Shown here piece after piece: positions 1 through 6,187 of a DNA stretch of 7,501 nucleotides. Source of the DNA: Zhengella sp041738295 (lineage in GTDB: Bacteria > Pseudomonadota > Alphaproteobacteria > Rhizobiales > Rhizobiaceae); NCBI GenBank assembly GCA_041738295.1, contig JBGSQC010000210.1:1-7501 (forward strand), in the 5' to 3' direction. The first letter of the stretch is position 1; the number at the start of each line of letters is the position of its first letter. The position numbers were made by a program, and so were the translations under genes. The notes beneath the pieces were generated by a model that had not been told where the DNA came from, made no database searches, and worked only from the letters and a program-made list of their open reading frames with translations.

Positions 1-2
1 GC

Positions 3-908
3 GACGGCGAGGCGCTCAAGCTGCTGGCAAGCCATGCGCTGGCCCGGCACTATCCAGACCGCGCCGACACTGACAATCCGGCGCTGGCGCTGCTCGAGGG
101 CGTGGTGGAGCGGCAGGCAAAGCTGATTGCTGAATGGATGCGGGTCGGCTTTATCCACGGCGTGATGAACACCGATAACATGCTTGTGTCGGGCGAGACC
201 ATCGATTATGGCCCATGTGCCTTCATGGACGGTTATCATCCGTCGACGGTGTTCTCCTCCATTGACCGGCAGGGCCGCTACGCCTTTGCCAACCAGCCGG
301 GCATTGCCCAATGGAATCTTGCCCAGCTTGCCGGAACGTTGCTGCCGCTCATTGCGGCGAGCGAGGAAAAGGGCGTGGAACTGGCGCAGGCCGCCATTGA
401 CAGTTTTGCAGAGCAATTCAATGCGCACATGGCAGAAGTGCTGCGTGCCAAGCTCGGACTGGCAACTGCCCGCAACGAGGATGACGAACTGGCGCAGGGC
501 CTGTTGCAGGCGATGGCGGAGAGCCGGGCGGACCATACGCGTGTGTTCCGGGCACTCAGCCATCTGCCGGGCGAGGGCGGGCCGGAAACCGATGAGGCGG
601 CGCGCGGCGAGTTCATAGACCCGACCGCCTTTGACCGCTGGGCGCTGGACTGGCGGGTGCGGCTTGCCGCCGAGGGCAGCGTGAATGGCAAGCGCCAATC
701 CGCGATGAAGGCTGCCAATCCGGCCTTCATCCCGCGCAATCATCGCATCGAGGCGGTGATCCAGTCGGCCTTGGACGATGATTTTGCGCCGTTCCACGAG
801 TTGGTGACGGTGCTGAAGCGCCCCTATGAGGAGCAGCCGGAGTTTGCAGCCTACAGGAACGGCCCGGCGGAAAGCGAAGTGGTGCGCGCCACCTTCTGCG
901 GGACGTGA
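3..908 (+). CDS. selO: Protein adenylyltransferase SelO (YdiU/UPF0061), C-terminal part, 5' truncated by window edge
   Basis: SelO is a pseudokinase-fold enzyme that transfers AMP from ATP to Ser/Thr/Tyr of target proteins and is linked to oxidative-stress responses. About 301 residues are visible. The frame is open from base 3, so the gene starts left of the window; family length is near 480, so roughly the first 180 residues are missing, including the expected Lys/Glu/Arg nucleotide-binding residues. What is visible is diagnostic: HGVMNTDNM (156-182) and DYGPCAF (204-224). By alignment from memory with Pseudomonas syringae SelO, these carry the catalytic Asp (174-176), the metal-binding Asn (177-179) and the DFG-like Asp (204-206), with the same 10-residue spacing. 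The motifs QGRY and NQPGIAQWNL follow. The protein ends in CGT, with Cys third from last, where human SELENOO has selenocysteine. It converges with the MidA-like gene, 4 bases between stops. Confidence 0.96.
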   Translation, partial: DGEALKLLASHALARHYPDRADTDNPALALLEGVVERQAKLIAEWMRVGFIHGVMNTDNMLVSGETIDYGPCAFMDGYHPSTVFSSIDRQGRYAFANQPGIAQWNLAQLAGTLLPLIAASEEKGVELAQAAIDSFAEQFNAHMAEVLRAKLGLATARNEDDELAQGLLQAMAESRADHTRVFRALSHLPGEGGPETDEAARGEFIDPTAFDRWALDWRVRLAAEGSVNGKRQSAMKAANPAFIPRNHRIEAVIQSALDDDFAPFHELVTVLKRPYEEQPEFAAYRNGPAESEVVRATFCGT

Positions 909-912
909 GCCG

Positions 913-1992
913 TCACGGCATCCAAAGCGTCTGCTCCGGCCCTATGGCCAGAACCTTGAAGAGATCGCCCATCTGGTCTGGTCCGGCGAGGCGCTCAACT
1001 TCTGACCTGATCCGCTCTTGCGTTGCTTCATCCTTGCCTGCGCCAAGCGCACCGGCGCGCTCCAGCAGTCCGAGCTTCAGCAGGAAATCGCCCTGATGCT
1101 TGAAGCGGGTAAACACGCCTTGCGCGCGCGCTGCCGCTGAGAGTGCGGAAAAATCGACATGGCTGGTGAGGTCAGCCTCGCCGGGATGGGCCAGCACCGG
1201 ATCAAAAGCGTGGTCCTTCACAGCCTGAAGCGTATCGGCAAAGCCCGGCGTGCCGAAGCCGTAGTCGATGAAGAGGCCTGCGCCACCGGAAGCTGCGATG
1301 CGGCTTGCAATCCCTTCCATGAGGGCCGTGCGCGCCGGGGCGACTTCCAGAATGTCGCCTTCGCGCGGCGGCGATGCAGTCCACGGCAGTCCCGCATCCG
1401 GCATTGTTGCAGCGCCAATGGCAAAACTCAGCTCCGTTTCATCGGGGGCGATGGTCACCATGCGTTCGCGCCATTCATTTTTGGCCCTGACGAACTGGCG
1501 GATCGGGATGGCATCGAAAAGTTCATTGCCAAGAATGATCAGCGGCAGGTCCGGCAGGGCGTTGATGGTTGTGAGCCAGTGCGCTGCGACCGGGGCATTG
1601 GCGAGTTTCTGCTTTTGGATGGTGGTAAGGCGCGGGCTGGCCTCAATCAAAAAGACCTGTGCTCCGGCAAGGAAGGCGCCGCCTTCGATCCGTGCAAGGG
1701 TGCGGACCATGTCGGCCATCAGCGTGCCGCGACCAGGGCCGATCTCGGCCAGCGCAAAGGCGGCCGGGCGACCCATCGCATCCCAGTTGCGGAAGGTCCA
1801 GACGGCGAGCAATTCACCGAACATCTGGCTCACTTCCGGGGCGGTGATGAAGTCGCCGACGCGCCCGAAGGGTTCCTTCGTGGTGTAGTAGCCATATGCC
1901 GGATCAAACAGGCAGGCGGCGAAATAGTCCGCCACGCTCAACGGGCCGGAGACGGCGATGCGCTCGATCAGTCTGCGCTTGAGCAGTGTCAT
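913..1992 (-). CDS. SAM-dependent methyltransferase, MidA/NDUFAF7 family (COG1565, DUF185)
   Basis: This 359-residue protein is a class I SAM-dependent methyltransferase. Its mitochondrial relative NDUFAF7 methylates an arginine of the NDUFS2 subunit during complex I assembly. An equivalent action on NuoD in this bacterium is inference. Visible motifs, in order, are the family signature FGRVGDFITAPEVSQMFGE (42-60), the SAM-binding motif EIGPGRGTL (83-91), GNELFDAIP (155-163), FIDYG (241-245), GEADLTSHVDF (271-281) and a C-terminal MGDLFKVLAI (341-350). Length is normal for the family and all motifs are intact. The ATG overlaps the lgt stop codon (TCAT on the plus strand at 1989-1992, ATGA when read). 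No good ribosome binding site precedes it, so it probably depends on translational coupling to lgt. Family assignment is firm; the exact substrate is not known from sequence. Confidence 0.95.
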   Translation of the reverse strand: MTLLKRRLIERIAVSGPLSVADYFAACLFDPAYGYYTTKEPFGRVGDFITAPEVSQMFGELLAVWTFRNWDAMGRPAAFALAEIGPGRGTLMADMVRTLARIEGGAFLAGAQVFLIEASPRLTTIQKQKLANAPVAAHWLTTINALPDLPLIILGNELFDAIPIRQFVRAKNEWRERMVTIAPDETELSFAIGAATMPDAGLPWTASPPREGDILEVAPARTALMEGIASRIAASGGAGLFIDYGFGTPGFADTLQAVKDHAFDPVLAHPGEADLTSHVDFSALSAAARAQGVFTRFKHQGDFLLKLGLLERAGALGAGKDEATQERIRSEVERLAGPDQMGDLFKVLAIGPEQTLWMP

Positions 1993-2843
1993 GCGGCGGC
2001 AGGCGCGCGGCCCCGCGCTGTGGCCATGATCCAGAGACCGGCCAGCACCATGGGCAGCGACAGCACCATGCCCATGGTCAGCCAGCTGGTTCCGGCGAGA
2101 TAGCCAATATGGGCATCAGGCGAGCGGAAGAACTCCACCACGATGCGCGCCACGCCATAGCCTGAAATGAAGGCTCCTGCGACGAAGCCCGGCGCCTTCA
2201 GCTTCCTGTATGCCCAGACGAGGACGAGGAGGACAAGGAACAGGGCGAGGCCTTCCAGCGCTGCCTGATAAAGCTGGCTTGGATGGCGCGGCAATTGCTC
2301 GGGATCGGTGGGGAAAATCATCGCGACGGGCGCATCGGTTTCGCGGCCCCAGAGCTCGCCATTGATGAAATTGGCAATGCGCCCGAGGAGAAGGCCGACA
2401 GGTACGGCGGCGGCAACGGTGTCGATCATCGGCCAGACGGGAATTTTGCGCGAGCGGGCAAACAGCACCATGGCAATCAGCACGCCAAGCGCGCCGCCAT
2501 GAAAGGACATGCCGCCAGACCAGATCTTGATGATATCGCCGGGCGCTTCGATGAAGCGGGCAAAATCATAGAACAGCACATAGCCGATGCGCCCGCCGGC
2601 CACGACGCCAAGTGCGGCCCAGACTAGCAGATCATCCAAATCGATTGGTTTCATTGGCGGTGTGTCATTGGCCCAAAGACGCGGCGTCGCGACCAGCTTG
2701 CGGGTGTACCACCATGCAAACAGGATGCCGGCGACATAGGCCATGCCGTACCAGTGAACAGAAAGCGGGCCTATCGAAAAGATCACCGGATCGATGGCGG
2801 GATAGGGGATGAGCGCCAGAGGGCCGGCTAGCGGAGTGGGCAC
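1989..2843 (-). CDS. lgt: Phosphatidylglycerol--prolipoprotein diacylglyceryl transferase
   Basis: Lgt is the inner-membrane enzyme for the first step of lipoprotein maturation. It moves a diacylglyceryl group from phosphatidylglycerol to the lipobox cysteine. The 284-residue product is hydrophobic with about seven membrane segments. It shows the Lgt signature GRIANFINGELWG (154-166), the SGGMSFHGG loop with the conserved His (115), RHPSQLYQA (186-194), and the arginine-bearing segment RIVVEFFRSPD (233-243). The start is GTG at 2841-2843. It is chosen because AAGGAG (plus-strand CTCCTT, 2852-2857) lies 8 bases upstream and the N-terminus matches family length. It is the first gene of a two-gene operon with the MidA-like methyltransferase (4-base overlap) and is transcribed divergently from the UbiK-like gene. 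No key residue appears to be missing. Confidence 0.98.
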   Translation of the reverse strand: MPTPLAGPLALIPYPAIDPVIFSIGPLSVHWYGMAYVAGILFAWWYTRKLVATPRLWANDTPPMKPIDLDDLLVWAALGVVAGGRIGYVLFYDFARFIEAPGDIIKIWSGGMSFHGGALGVLIAMVLFARSRKIPVWPMIDTVAAAVPVGLLLGRIANFINGELWGRETDAPVAMIFPTDPEQLPRHPSQLYQAALEGLALFLVLLVLVWAYRKLKAPGFVAGAFISGYGVARIVVEFFRSPDAHIGYLAGTSWLTMGMVLSLPMVLAGLWIMATARGRAPAAA

Positions 2844-2868
2844 GGATGGTTCTCCTTGAAGCGGGCGG

Positions 2869-2897
2869 AGATTGGTTCAGGCTCCGGCCAAGGTCAA
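2869..2897 (-). promoter_or_regulatory. Candidate sigma70-type promoter of the lgt operon
   Basis: Read on the minus strand, a TTGACC -35 element (plus-strand 2892-2897) is followed after 17 bases by CAATCT (2869-2874). The -35 matches the alphaproteobacterial CTTGAC style well; the -10 is poor. Transcription would begin about 20 bases before the GTG start, leaving room for the AAGGAG site. It sits in the 146-base divergent region shared with the UbiK-like gene. Confidence 0.4.
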
Positions 2898-2934
2898 GTG
2901 GCGCGCCTTGATGCCGCGCGGGCACCCCTTGGCC

Positions 2935-2962
2935 TTGCATTCGCCGTTTCTTGGGCTTACCT
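2935..2962 (+). promoter_or_regulatory. Weak candidate promoter of the UbiK-like gene
   Basis: TTGCAT (2935-2940) followed after 16 bases by TTACCT (2957-2962) is the best pair of -35/-10-like elements before the gene. An alternative -35, TTGGCC, begins at 2929. The match is modest. The location within the divergent intergenic region is the main support. Confidence 0.25.
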
Positions 2963-2989
2963 CAAGCCAAAGAACGAAAGGCGCCAGCG

Positions 2990-3265
2990 ATGACCAGCAA
3001 CGGACCCAACCGCATTCTCGACGAATTCGCCAATCTGATGACCGATGCTGCAGGTGCTGCGCAAGGCGTTCGCCGCGAGGCCGAAAGCGTGATGAAAGCG
3101 CAGATGGAGCGGCTGATGTCCTCCATGGACCTCGTGCAGCGCGAAGAGTTTGACGCGATGCGCGACATGGCCATCAAGGCGCGGGCCGAAAACAAGGCTC
3201 TGGCCGAGAGGCTGGACGCACTTGAAGCCCGGCTTGCTTCCGTTGAAGGCGGCAAGAAGGCCTGA
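2990..3265 (+). CDS. ubiK: UbiK/BMFP-family accessory protein (YqiC, DUF526)
   Basis: This 91-residue, charged, mostly helical protein matches the small UbiK/BMFP family. In E. coli, UbiK assists the ubiquinone biosynthesis complex under aerobic conditions. The Brucella relative was described as a membrane-fusogenic trimer. Visible features are an N-terminal amphipathic helix (NRILDEFANLMTDAAGAAQG, 6-25), a central segment VQREEFDAMRDMAIKARAEN that is typical of the family, and a C-terminal coiled coil (ALAERLDALEARLASVE, 69-85). The start is ATG at 2990, because GAAAGG (2976-2981) lies 8 bases upstream. A TTG at 2951 in the same frame would add 13 residues that do not look conserved and would overlap the likely promoter. 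It is divergent from lgt. Family membership is clear; a role in ubiquinone synthesis here is inferred. Confidence 0.9.
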   Translation: MTSNGPNRILDEFANLMTDAAGAAQGVRREAESVMKAQMERLMSSMDLVQREEFDAMRDMAIKARAENKALAERLDALEARLASVEGGKKA

Positions 3266-3397
3266 CCGGTTTTCTCCCATAAGCCTTGCTCATTTTGCTT
3301 AAATTCTGCGGTCCGGCCTGCCAAGACCGGGCCGTTTCGCGTTTTCGGGCTCGAAATGCCTCATCCCGCGCTTGCCATAGGCAAAGTGCACAGAAAC

Positions 3398-3406
3398 TTA
3401 TTCACA
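3398..3406 (+). promoter_or_regulatory. DnaA-box-like 9-mer
   Basis: TTATTCACA fits the DnaA-box consensus TTATNCACA exactly. A poorer relative, TGTTCACGG, occurs near 3515-3523. With only one perfect box, this supports at most a single regulatory DnaA site, not an origin. A chance match somewhere in 7.5 kb is quite possible. Confidence 0.3.
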
Positions 3407-3436
3407 GGCTGCGGGTCCTTGAAAACCCTGTATCCG

Positions 3437-3560
3437 GAGTCGCTTAAGCGCGATTTCGAAGAGTTTGATTCAGCTGCCGTCCACATCCTTGGTGCGCGAT
3501 CACTGAAAAAGCCCTGTTCACGGAATGCCTGATCAATATCCTGAATCTGCTGCATGATTC
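3437..3560. promoter_or_regulatory. Cluster of four GANTC (CcrM-type) methylation sites
   Basis: GAGTC (3437-3441), GATTC (3467-3471), GAATC (3543-3547) and GATTC (3556-3560) fall within 124 bases. By eye I find only six more in the rest of the window (314, 5150, 5825, 5958, 7225, 7476). In alphaproteobacteria CcrM methylates GANTC, and GcrA reads the methylation state at some promoters, so a dense intergenic cluster upstream of the YbjN gene may be regulatory. The sites are certain; the function is inferred. Confidence 0.45.
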
Positions 3561-3715
3561 GGAAACGGCTGATGCAGATGACCGGGCAGGCCAGTTGATG
3601 CCCGGCAAATGGTTCCGGGTTTCGCGCCGGTGTTGCGCTGTCGTTTCCCGGTCAGGGGTTCTGCGTATCCGAGTAGCAATCTGAACAGGCAAGGGCTAGA
3701 GCCCAGGGGATATTG

Positions 3716-4216
3716 ATGAGCCTTGTTGAATTTGAAGATCTGCGCGAGAGCCACCCGGTCGACCTGATCGAGCGTGTGGCTGTCAGCCATGACTGGTCCT
3801 TCGAGCGCGAGGGTGATGACGAGATCGCCATTGCGGTTGCCGGAAGCTGGACCGACTACCACGTCTCCTTCTCCTGGATGGAGGATATGGAAGCGCTGCA
3901 TGTGGCCTGCGCCTTTGACATGAAGGTGCCCGAAGCGCGCCTGTTTGAAGTGATGCGCCTGATGTCCACCATCAATGAGCAGCTGCTGTTTGGCCATTTC
4001 GACCTTTGGGCCAAGGAAGGAGCGATCATGTTCCGGCACACGCTGATCCTTCCGGGCGGGCTGGAGCCGACAACGTTGCAGGTGCAGACCATGCTGCATT
4101 CGGCGCTGGAAAGCTGCGAATGCTATTATCAGGCCTTCCAGTTCGTTGTCTGGGCAGGGCAAGATGCAGAAACGGCCATGCGCAGCGCCATCTTCGAAAC
4201 CTTCGGCACCGCCTGA
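3716..4216 (+). CDS. YbjN-domain protein (type III secretion chaperone-like fold)
   Basis: This 166-residue soluble, acidic protein belongs to the YbjN family (DUF1790), which has a fold like type III secretion chaperones. E. coli YbjN affects stress and motility phenotypes, but no biochemical activity is established. Family features visible are the N-terminal HPVDLIERVAVSHDWSFER (13-31), a DYHVSFSW strand (47-54), MRLMSTINEQLLFGHFDLW (80-98), and a C-terminal helix beginning near AEFT-like 'AETAMRSAIFETFG' (151-164). The start is ATG at 3716, 5 bases after AGGGGA (3705-3710). The in-frame TTG at 3713 is too close to that site. Only 8 bases separate it from csaA, so the two are probably one transcript. 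In many Rhizobiales-like genomes, from memory, proC lies between these two genes; here it is absent. Confidence 0.88.
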   Translation: MSLVEFEDLRESHPVDLIERVAVSHDWSFEREGDDEIAIAVAGSWTDYHVSFSWMEDMEALHVACAFDMKVPEARLFEVMRLMSTINEQLLFGHFDLWAKEGAIMFRHTLILPGGLEPTTLQVQTMLHSALESCECYYQAFQFVVWAGQDAETAMRSAIFETFGTA

Positions 4217-4224
4217 GCACCGGC

Positions 4225-4575
4225 ATGGCACCGCGCAAACCGGAAATCAGCTGGGCCGATTTCGAGAAGGTCGACATTCGCGCAGGCACCATTGTTGCCG
4301 CCGAGGCCTTTCCGGAGGCCCGCAAACCCGCCTTCAAGCTCAGGATCGATTTCGGCCCGGAAATCGGGGTGAAGAAATCCTCTGCGCAAATCACACGCCA
4401 TTATACGGCTGAAGGCCTGATCGGGCGGCAGGTGTTTGCCGTGGTCAATTTCCCGCCGCGCCAGATCGGACCCTTCATGTCGGAAGTGCCGACGCTCGGC
4501 TTTCCCGATGAAGATGGCGAAGTTGTGCTGGGCGCCATCTCGCACAAGGTGCCCGATGGCGGCGCACTGTTCTGA
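4225..4575 (+). CDS. csaA: CsaA-type tRNA-binding protein
   Basis: This 116-residue protein is a single tRNA-binding (EMAP-II/MetRS C-terminal-like) OB-fold domain of the CsaA family. Bacillus CsaA has export-chaperone activity and binds tRNA; the physiological role in proteobacteria is unclear. Recognisable segments are FEKVDIRAGTIVAAE (13-27), the KPAFKLRIDFG strand (34-44), KKSSAQIT (50-57), and the C-terminal dimer-interface region VVNFPPRQIGPFMSEVPTLG (73-92) followed by VVLGAISHKVPDGG (100-113). Length is close to the usual 110. The ATG at 4225 has only a weak ribosome binding site, but it lies 8 bases after the YbjN stop, which suggests translation by reinitiation. A longer in-frame extension upstream overlaps the YbjN gene and is not credible. 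Confidence 0.95.
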   Translation: MAPRKPEISWADFEKVDIRAGTIVAAEAFPEARKPAFKLRIDFGPEIGVKKSSAQITRHYTAEGLIGRQVFAVVNFPPRQIGPFMSEVPTLGFPDEDGEVVLGAISHKVPDGGALF

Positions 4576-4605
4576 CATGGCGCGATACCCGTAAGCAGGC
4601 CCGAC

Positions 4606-4634
4606 TTGTGCCTGTCGTTCGCAGCATGCTAGAC
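4606..4634 (+). promoter_or_regulatory. Candidate promoter of trkH
   Basis: TTGTGC (4606-4611) and CTAGAC (4629-4634) are separated by 17 bases in the 88-base gap between csaA and trkH. The CTTG...GCTAGAC pattern is a familiar style of alphaproteobacterial housekeeping promoter. Transcription would start near 4641 and leave a leader of about 22 bases carrying AAAGGGGA (4646-4653), 10 bases before the ATG. Confidence 0.45.
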
Positions 4635-4663
4635 CTCGCCGGGTCAAAGGGGACAATCCGCAG

Positions 4664-6103
4664 ATGGACTTTCGTGCCGTCATCCAGCCCATCGGCCGGT
4701 ATCTCGTCATCATCGCTGTCATCATGCTGATCCCCGCTGCCGCGGATCTGATGTCGGGTCATGCCGACTGGAGGGTTTTCGGGATATCCGCCCTTTGTCT
4801 TGGCGCAGCCGGATTGATGATCGAGGCGGCGCTCGCCGGCAAGCAGCCGGAATTGCGCCCACGCGAGACCTTCCTTTTGGTCAACCTGGCCTGGCTCACC
4901 TTTTCGGCCGCCTGTGCTTTGCCGCTTTTTGCCTCGGGTCTGGGCATCAGCTACACGGACGCCTTTTTCGAGGCCGCTTCGGGACTGACGACGACCGGAT
5001 CGACCGTACTGACCAATCTTGCTGCCTTGCCGCCCGGCATCCTGCTGTGGCGCTCCCTGATGCAATGGATGGGCGGGCTCGGCATCATCGTCATCGGCAT
5101 CCTGCTGCTGCCGGCCATGCGGGTCGGTGGCCAGCAGTTGTTCTCGCTGGAATCCTCCGACAAGCATCTCAAGCCCTATGGCCGGGTGGAGCATTTCGTG
5201 CGTCGCCTTCTTGCGCTCTACCTGATGCTGACCGTCACGTGCGCCGGCTTCTACTATGTGGCCGGAATGTCCGCCTTCGATGCAATCAACCATTCCTTCA
5301 CAACGGTGTCGACCGGAGGATTTTCGACATCCGATGCCTCGATGGGCGGTTTCAACAGCGTGTCCATCAACTGGATCGCCATTGTTTTCATGTGCCTGTC
5401 GGCCTTGCCGTTTCTCTTCCTGATCAACATTGCCGAGCGCAACCGGCGGCTGGAATGGCAGCAGGTCACTTGGTTCTTTGCCTTGGCGATCGCCCTCACA
5501 ATGATCATTTTCCTCGTGACGAGATCGACCACAGGGCGAAGCGATTTCGAGCAGTTCACCCATGCGGCCTTTTCGGTCGTTTCGGTCATGACAACCACAG
5601 GCTATGCCACCCAGGATTACCTTCTGTGGGGTGGATTTGCTGCGACGTTCTTCTTTCTCGTCACCTTCATCGGCGGCTGCAACGGCTCCACTGCCGGCGG
5701 CTTCAAGATCTTCCGCATCATTATCCTGGTGAGTTTCATCCGCTCGCGCCTGCGCCAGGCGGTCCGGCCGAACCGTGTGGCCAATGCCTATTTCGAAGGA
5801 ACGGTGGTTCAGCCGTCGACCATTGACTCGCTGCTGATCTTCTCGATCCTCTACGCGACTACGGCTGCCGGTTTCGCCCTGATCTATGCCGCCTTCGGCC
5901 TCGATTTCTCCACAGCTGTTTCGGCTTCGATCACCGCGCTTGCCAATGTCGGCCCCGGAATCGGAACGATCATCGGACCCGCCGGCAATTTCTCCTCATT
6001 GCCGGATCCGGTGAAATGGCTGCTCGCGTTTCAGATGATCCTCGGACGCTTGGAGCTGATCGGCGGGATCCTCATCCTGACGACGGATTTCTGGCGCGAA
6101 TAG
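4664..6103 (+). CDS. trkH: TrkH-family potassium uptake membrane protein
   Basis: TrkH is the inner-membrane K+-translocating subunit of the Trk system. The 479-residue protein has the four-fold M1-P-M2 layout expected of the family, with pore loops TTTGST (109-114), STGGFS (216-221), TTTGYAT (310-316) and ANVGPGIG (427-434). Each places a selectivity-filter glycine (about 112, 218, 313 and 430). The intramembrane-loop motif GGCNGSTAGGFKIFR (337-351) and the closing ILGRLELIG...DFWRE (459-479) are also typical of TrkH rather than KtrB. Length is normal and no break is seen. The start at 4664 is supported by AAAGGGGA 10 bases upstream and by the usual short cytoplasmic N-terminus before the first membrane helix. 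The cytosolic partner TrkA is not in the window, so it must be encoded elsewhere if the family rule holds. No clear terminator follows. Confidence 0.97.
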   Translation: MDFRAVIQPIGRYLVIIAVIMLIPAAADLMSGHADWRVFGISALCLGAAGLMIEAALAGKQPELRPRETFLLVNLAWLTFSAACALPLFASGLGISYTDAFFEAASGLTTTGSTVLTNLAALPPGILLWRSLMQWMGGLGIIVIGILLLPAMRVGGQQLFSLESSDKHLKPYGRVEHFVRRLLALYLMLTVTCAGFYYVAGMSAFDAINHSFTTVSTGGFSTSDASMGGFNSVSINWIAIVFMCLSALPFLFLINIAERNRRLEWQQVTWFFALAIALTMIIFLVTRSTTGRSDFEQFTHAAFSVVSVMTTTGYATQDYLLWGGFAATFFFLVTFIGGCNGSTAGGFKIFRIIILVSFIRSRLRQAVRPNRVANAYFEGTVVQPSTIDSLLIFSILYATTAAGFALIYAAFGLDFSTAVSASITALANVGPGIGTIIGPAGNFSSLPDPVKWLLAFQMILGRLELIGGILILTTDFWRE

Positions 6104-6153
6104 GTCCTGTCCGAACGCCTCAAAACGCGGTGAAAGCCTTGCCACACAACGTC

Positions 6154-6182
6154 TTGCGGGGGTCATGAAAGCGTGCCATACT
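6154..6182 (+). promoter_or_regulatory. Candidate promoter of the cold-shock-domain gene
   Basis: TTGCGG (6154-6159) and CATACT (6177-6182) are separated by 17 bases. The pair is followed by a T-run that could include the start point near 6189. If used, it gives the cold-shock gene a leader of about 150 bases, as is common for csp genes. No better pair was found closer to the gene. Confidence 0.4.
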
Positions 6183-6187
6183 TTTTT

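Larger units (their letters stand above)
3266..3715. other. 450-base region without a convincing gene, rich in candidate regulatory sites
   Basis: No convincing protein gene is seen here. A 58-codon frame (3356-3532, +) has no ribosome binding site and matches no family I know. Just after the UbiK-like gene, two overlapping 5-base stems (3309-3313/3325-3329 and 3314-3318/3330-3334) precede a short T-rich stretch and could form a weak terminator; both cannot form together. Next come a DnaA-box-like 9-mer (3398-3406), a 10-base palindrome (3441-3450) and four GANTC sites (3437-3560). A small hairpin, GGGCT/AGCCC (3693-3704), lies directly before the ribosome binding site of the YbjN gene. The region is long compared with the 8- to 240-base gaps elsewhere in the window. 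Confidence 0.6.

Noticed and set aside
1159..2103. Long open frame of 314 codons on the plus strand, antisense to the MidA-like gene
   Set aside because: It is a shadow of the strongly supported minus-strand methyltransferase in GC-rich DNA. Its product has low-complexity composition and no recognisable domain, and it runs past the lgt/midA junction.
3309..3334. Apparent pseudoknot: two interleaved 5-base stems after the UbiK-like gene
   Set aside because: The connecting loops across the stems would be zero bases long, which is not feasible for an H-type pseudoknot. They are better read as two mutually exclusive weak hairpins.
3356..3532. 58-codon plus-strand frame in the gene-free region
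   Set aside because: No Shine-Dalgarno sequence before the ATG, no known family, and it overlaps the palindrome and two GANTC sites. It looks like chance.
3266..3715. Chromosomal replication origin
   Set aside because: Only one perfect DnaA box, no AT-rich unwinding element, and none of the usual alphaproteobacterial origin neighbours (such as hemE or dnaA) in the window.
3533..4231. Open frame of 232 codons on the minus strand over the YbjN gene and the intergenic region
   Set aside because: No recognisable family and no convincing start signal. The opposite strand carries the YbjN domain with a good ribosome binding site.
4475..5563. Open frame of 362 codons on the minus strand across csaA and trkH
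   Set aside because: The translation is rich in Arg, Gln, His and Gly with no domain. It lies opposite clear CsaA and TrkH coding sequence, so it is a mirror of their codon bias.
6164..6187. Terminator for trkH ending in the T-run near 6182-6187
   Set aside because: Only a 4-base AAAG/CTTT stem can form before the T-run, too weak for an intrinsic terminator. The T-run fits better just after a promoter -10 element.
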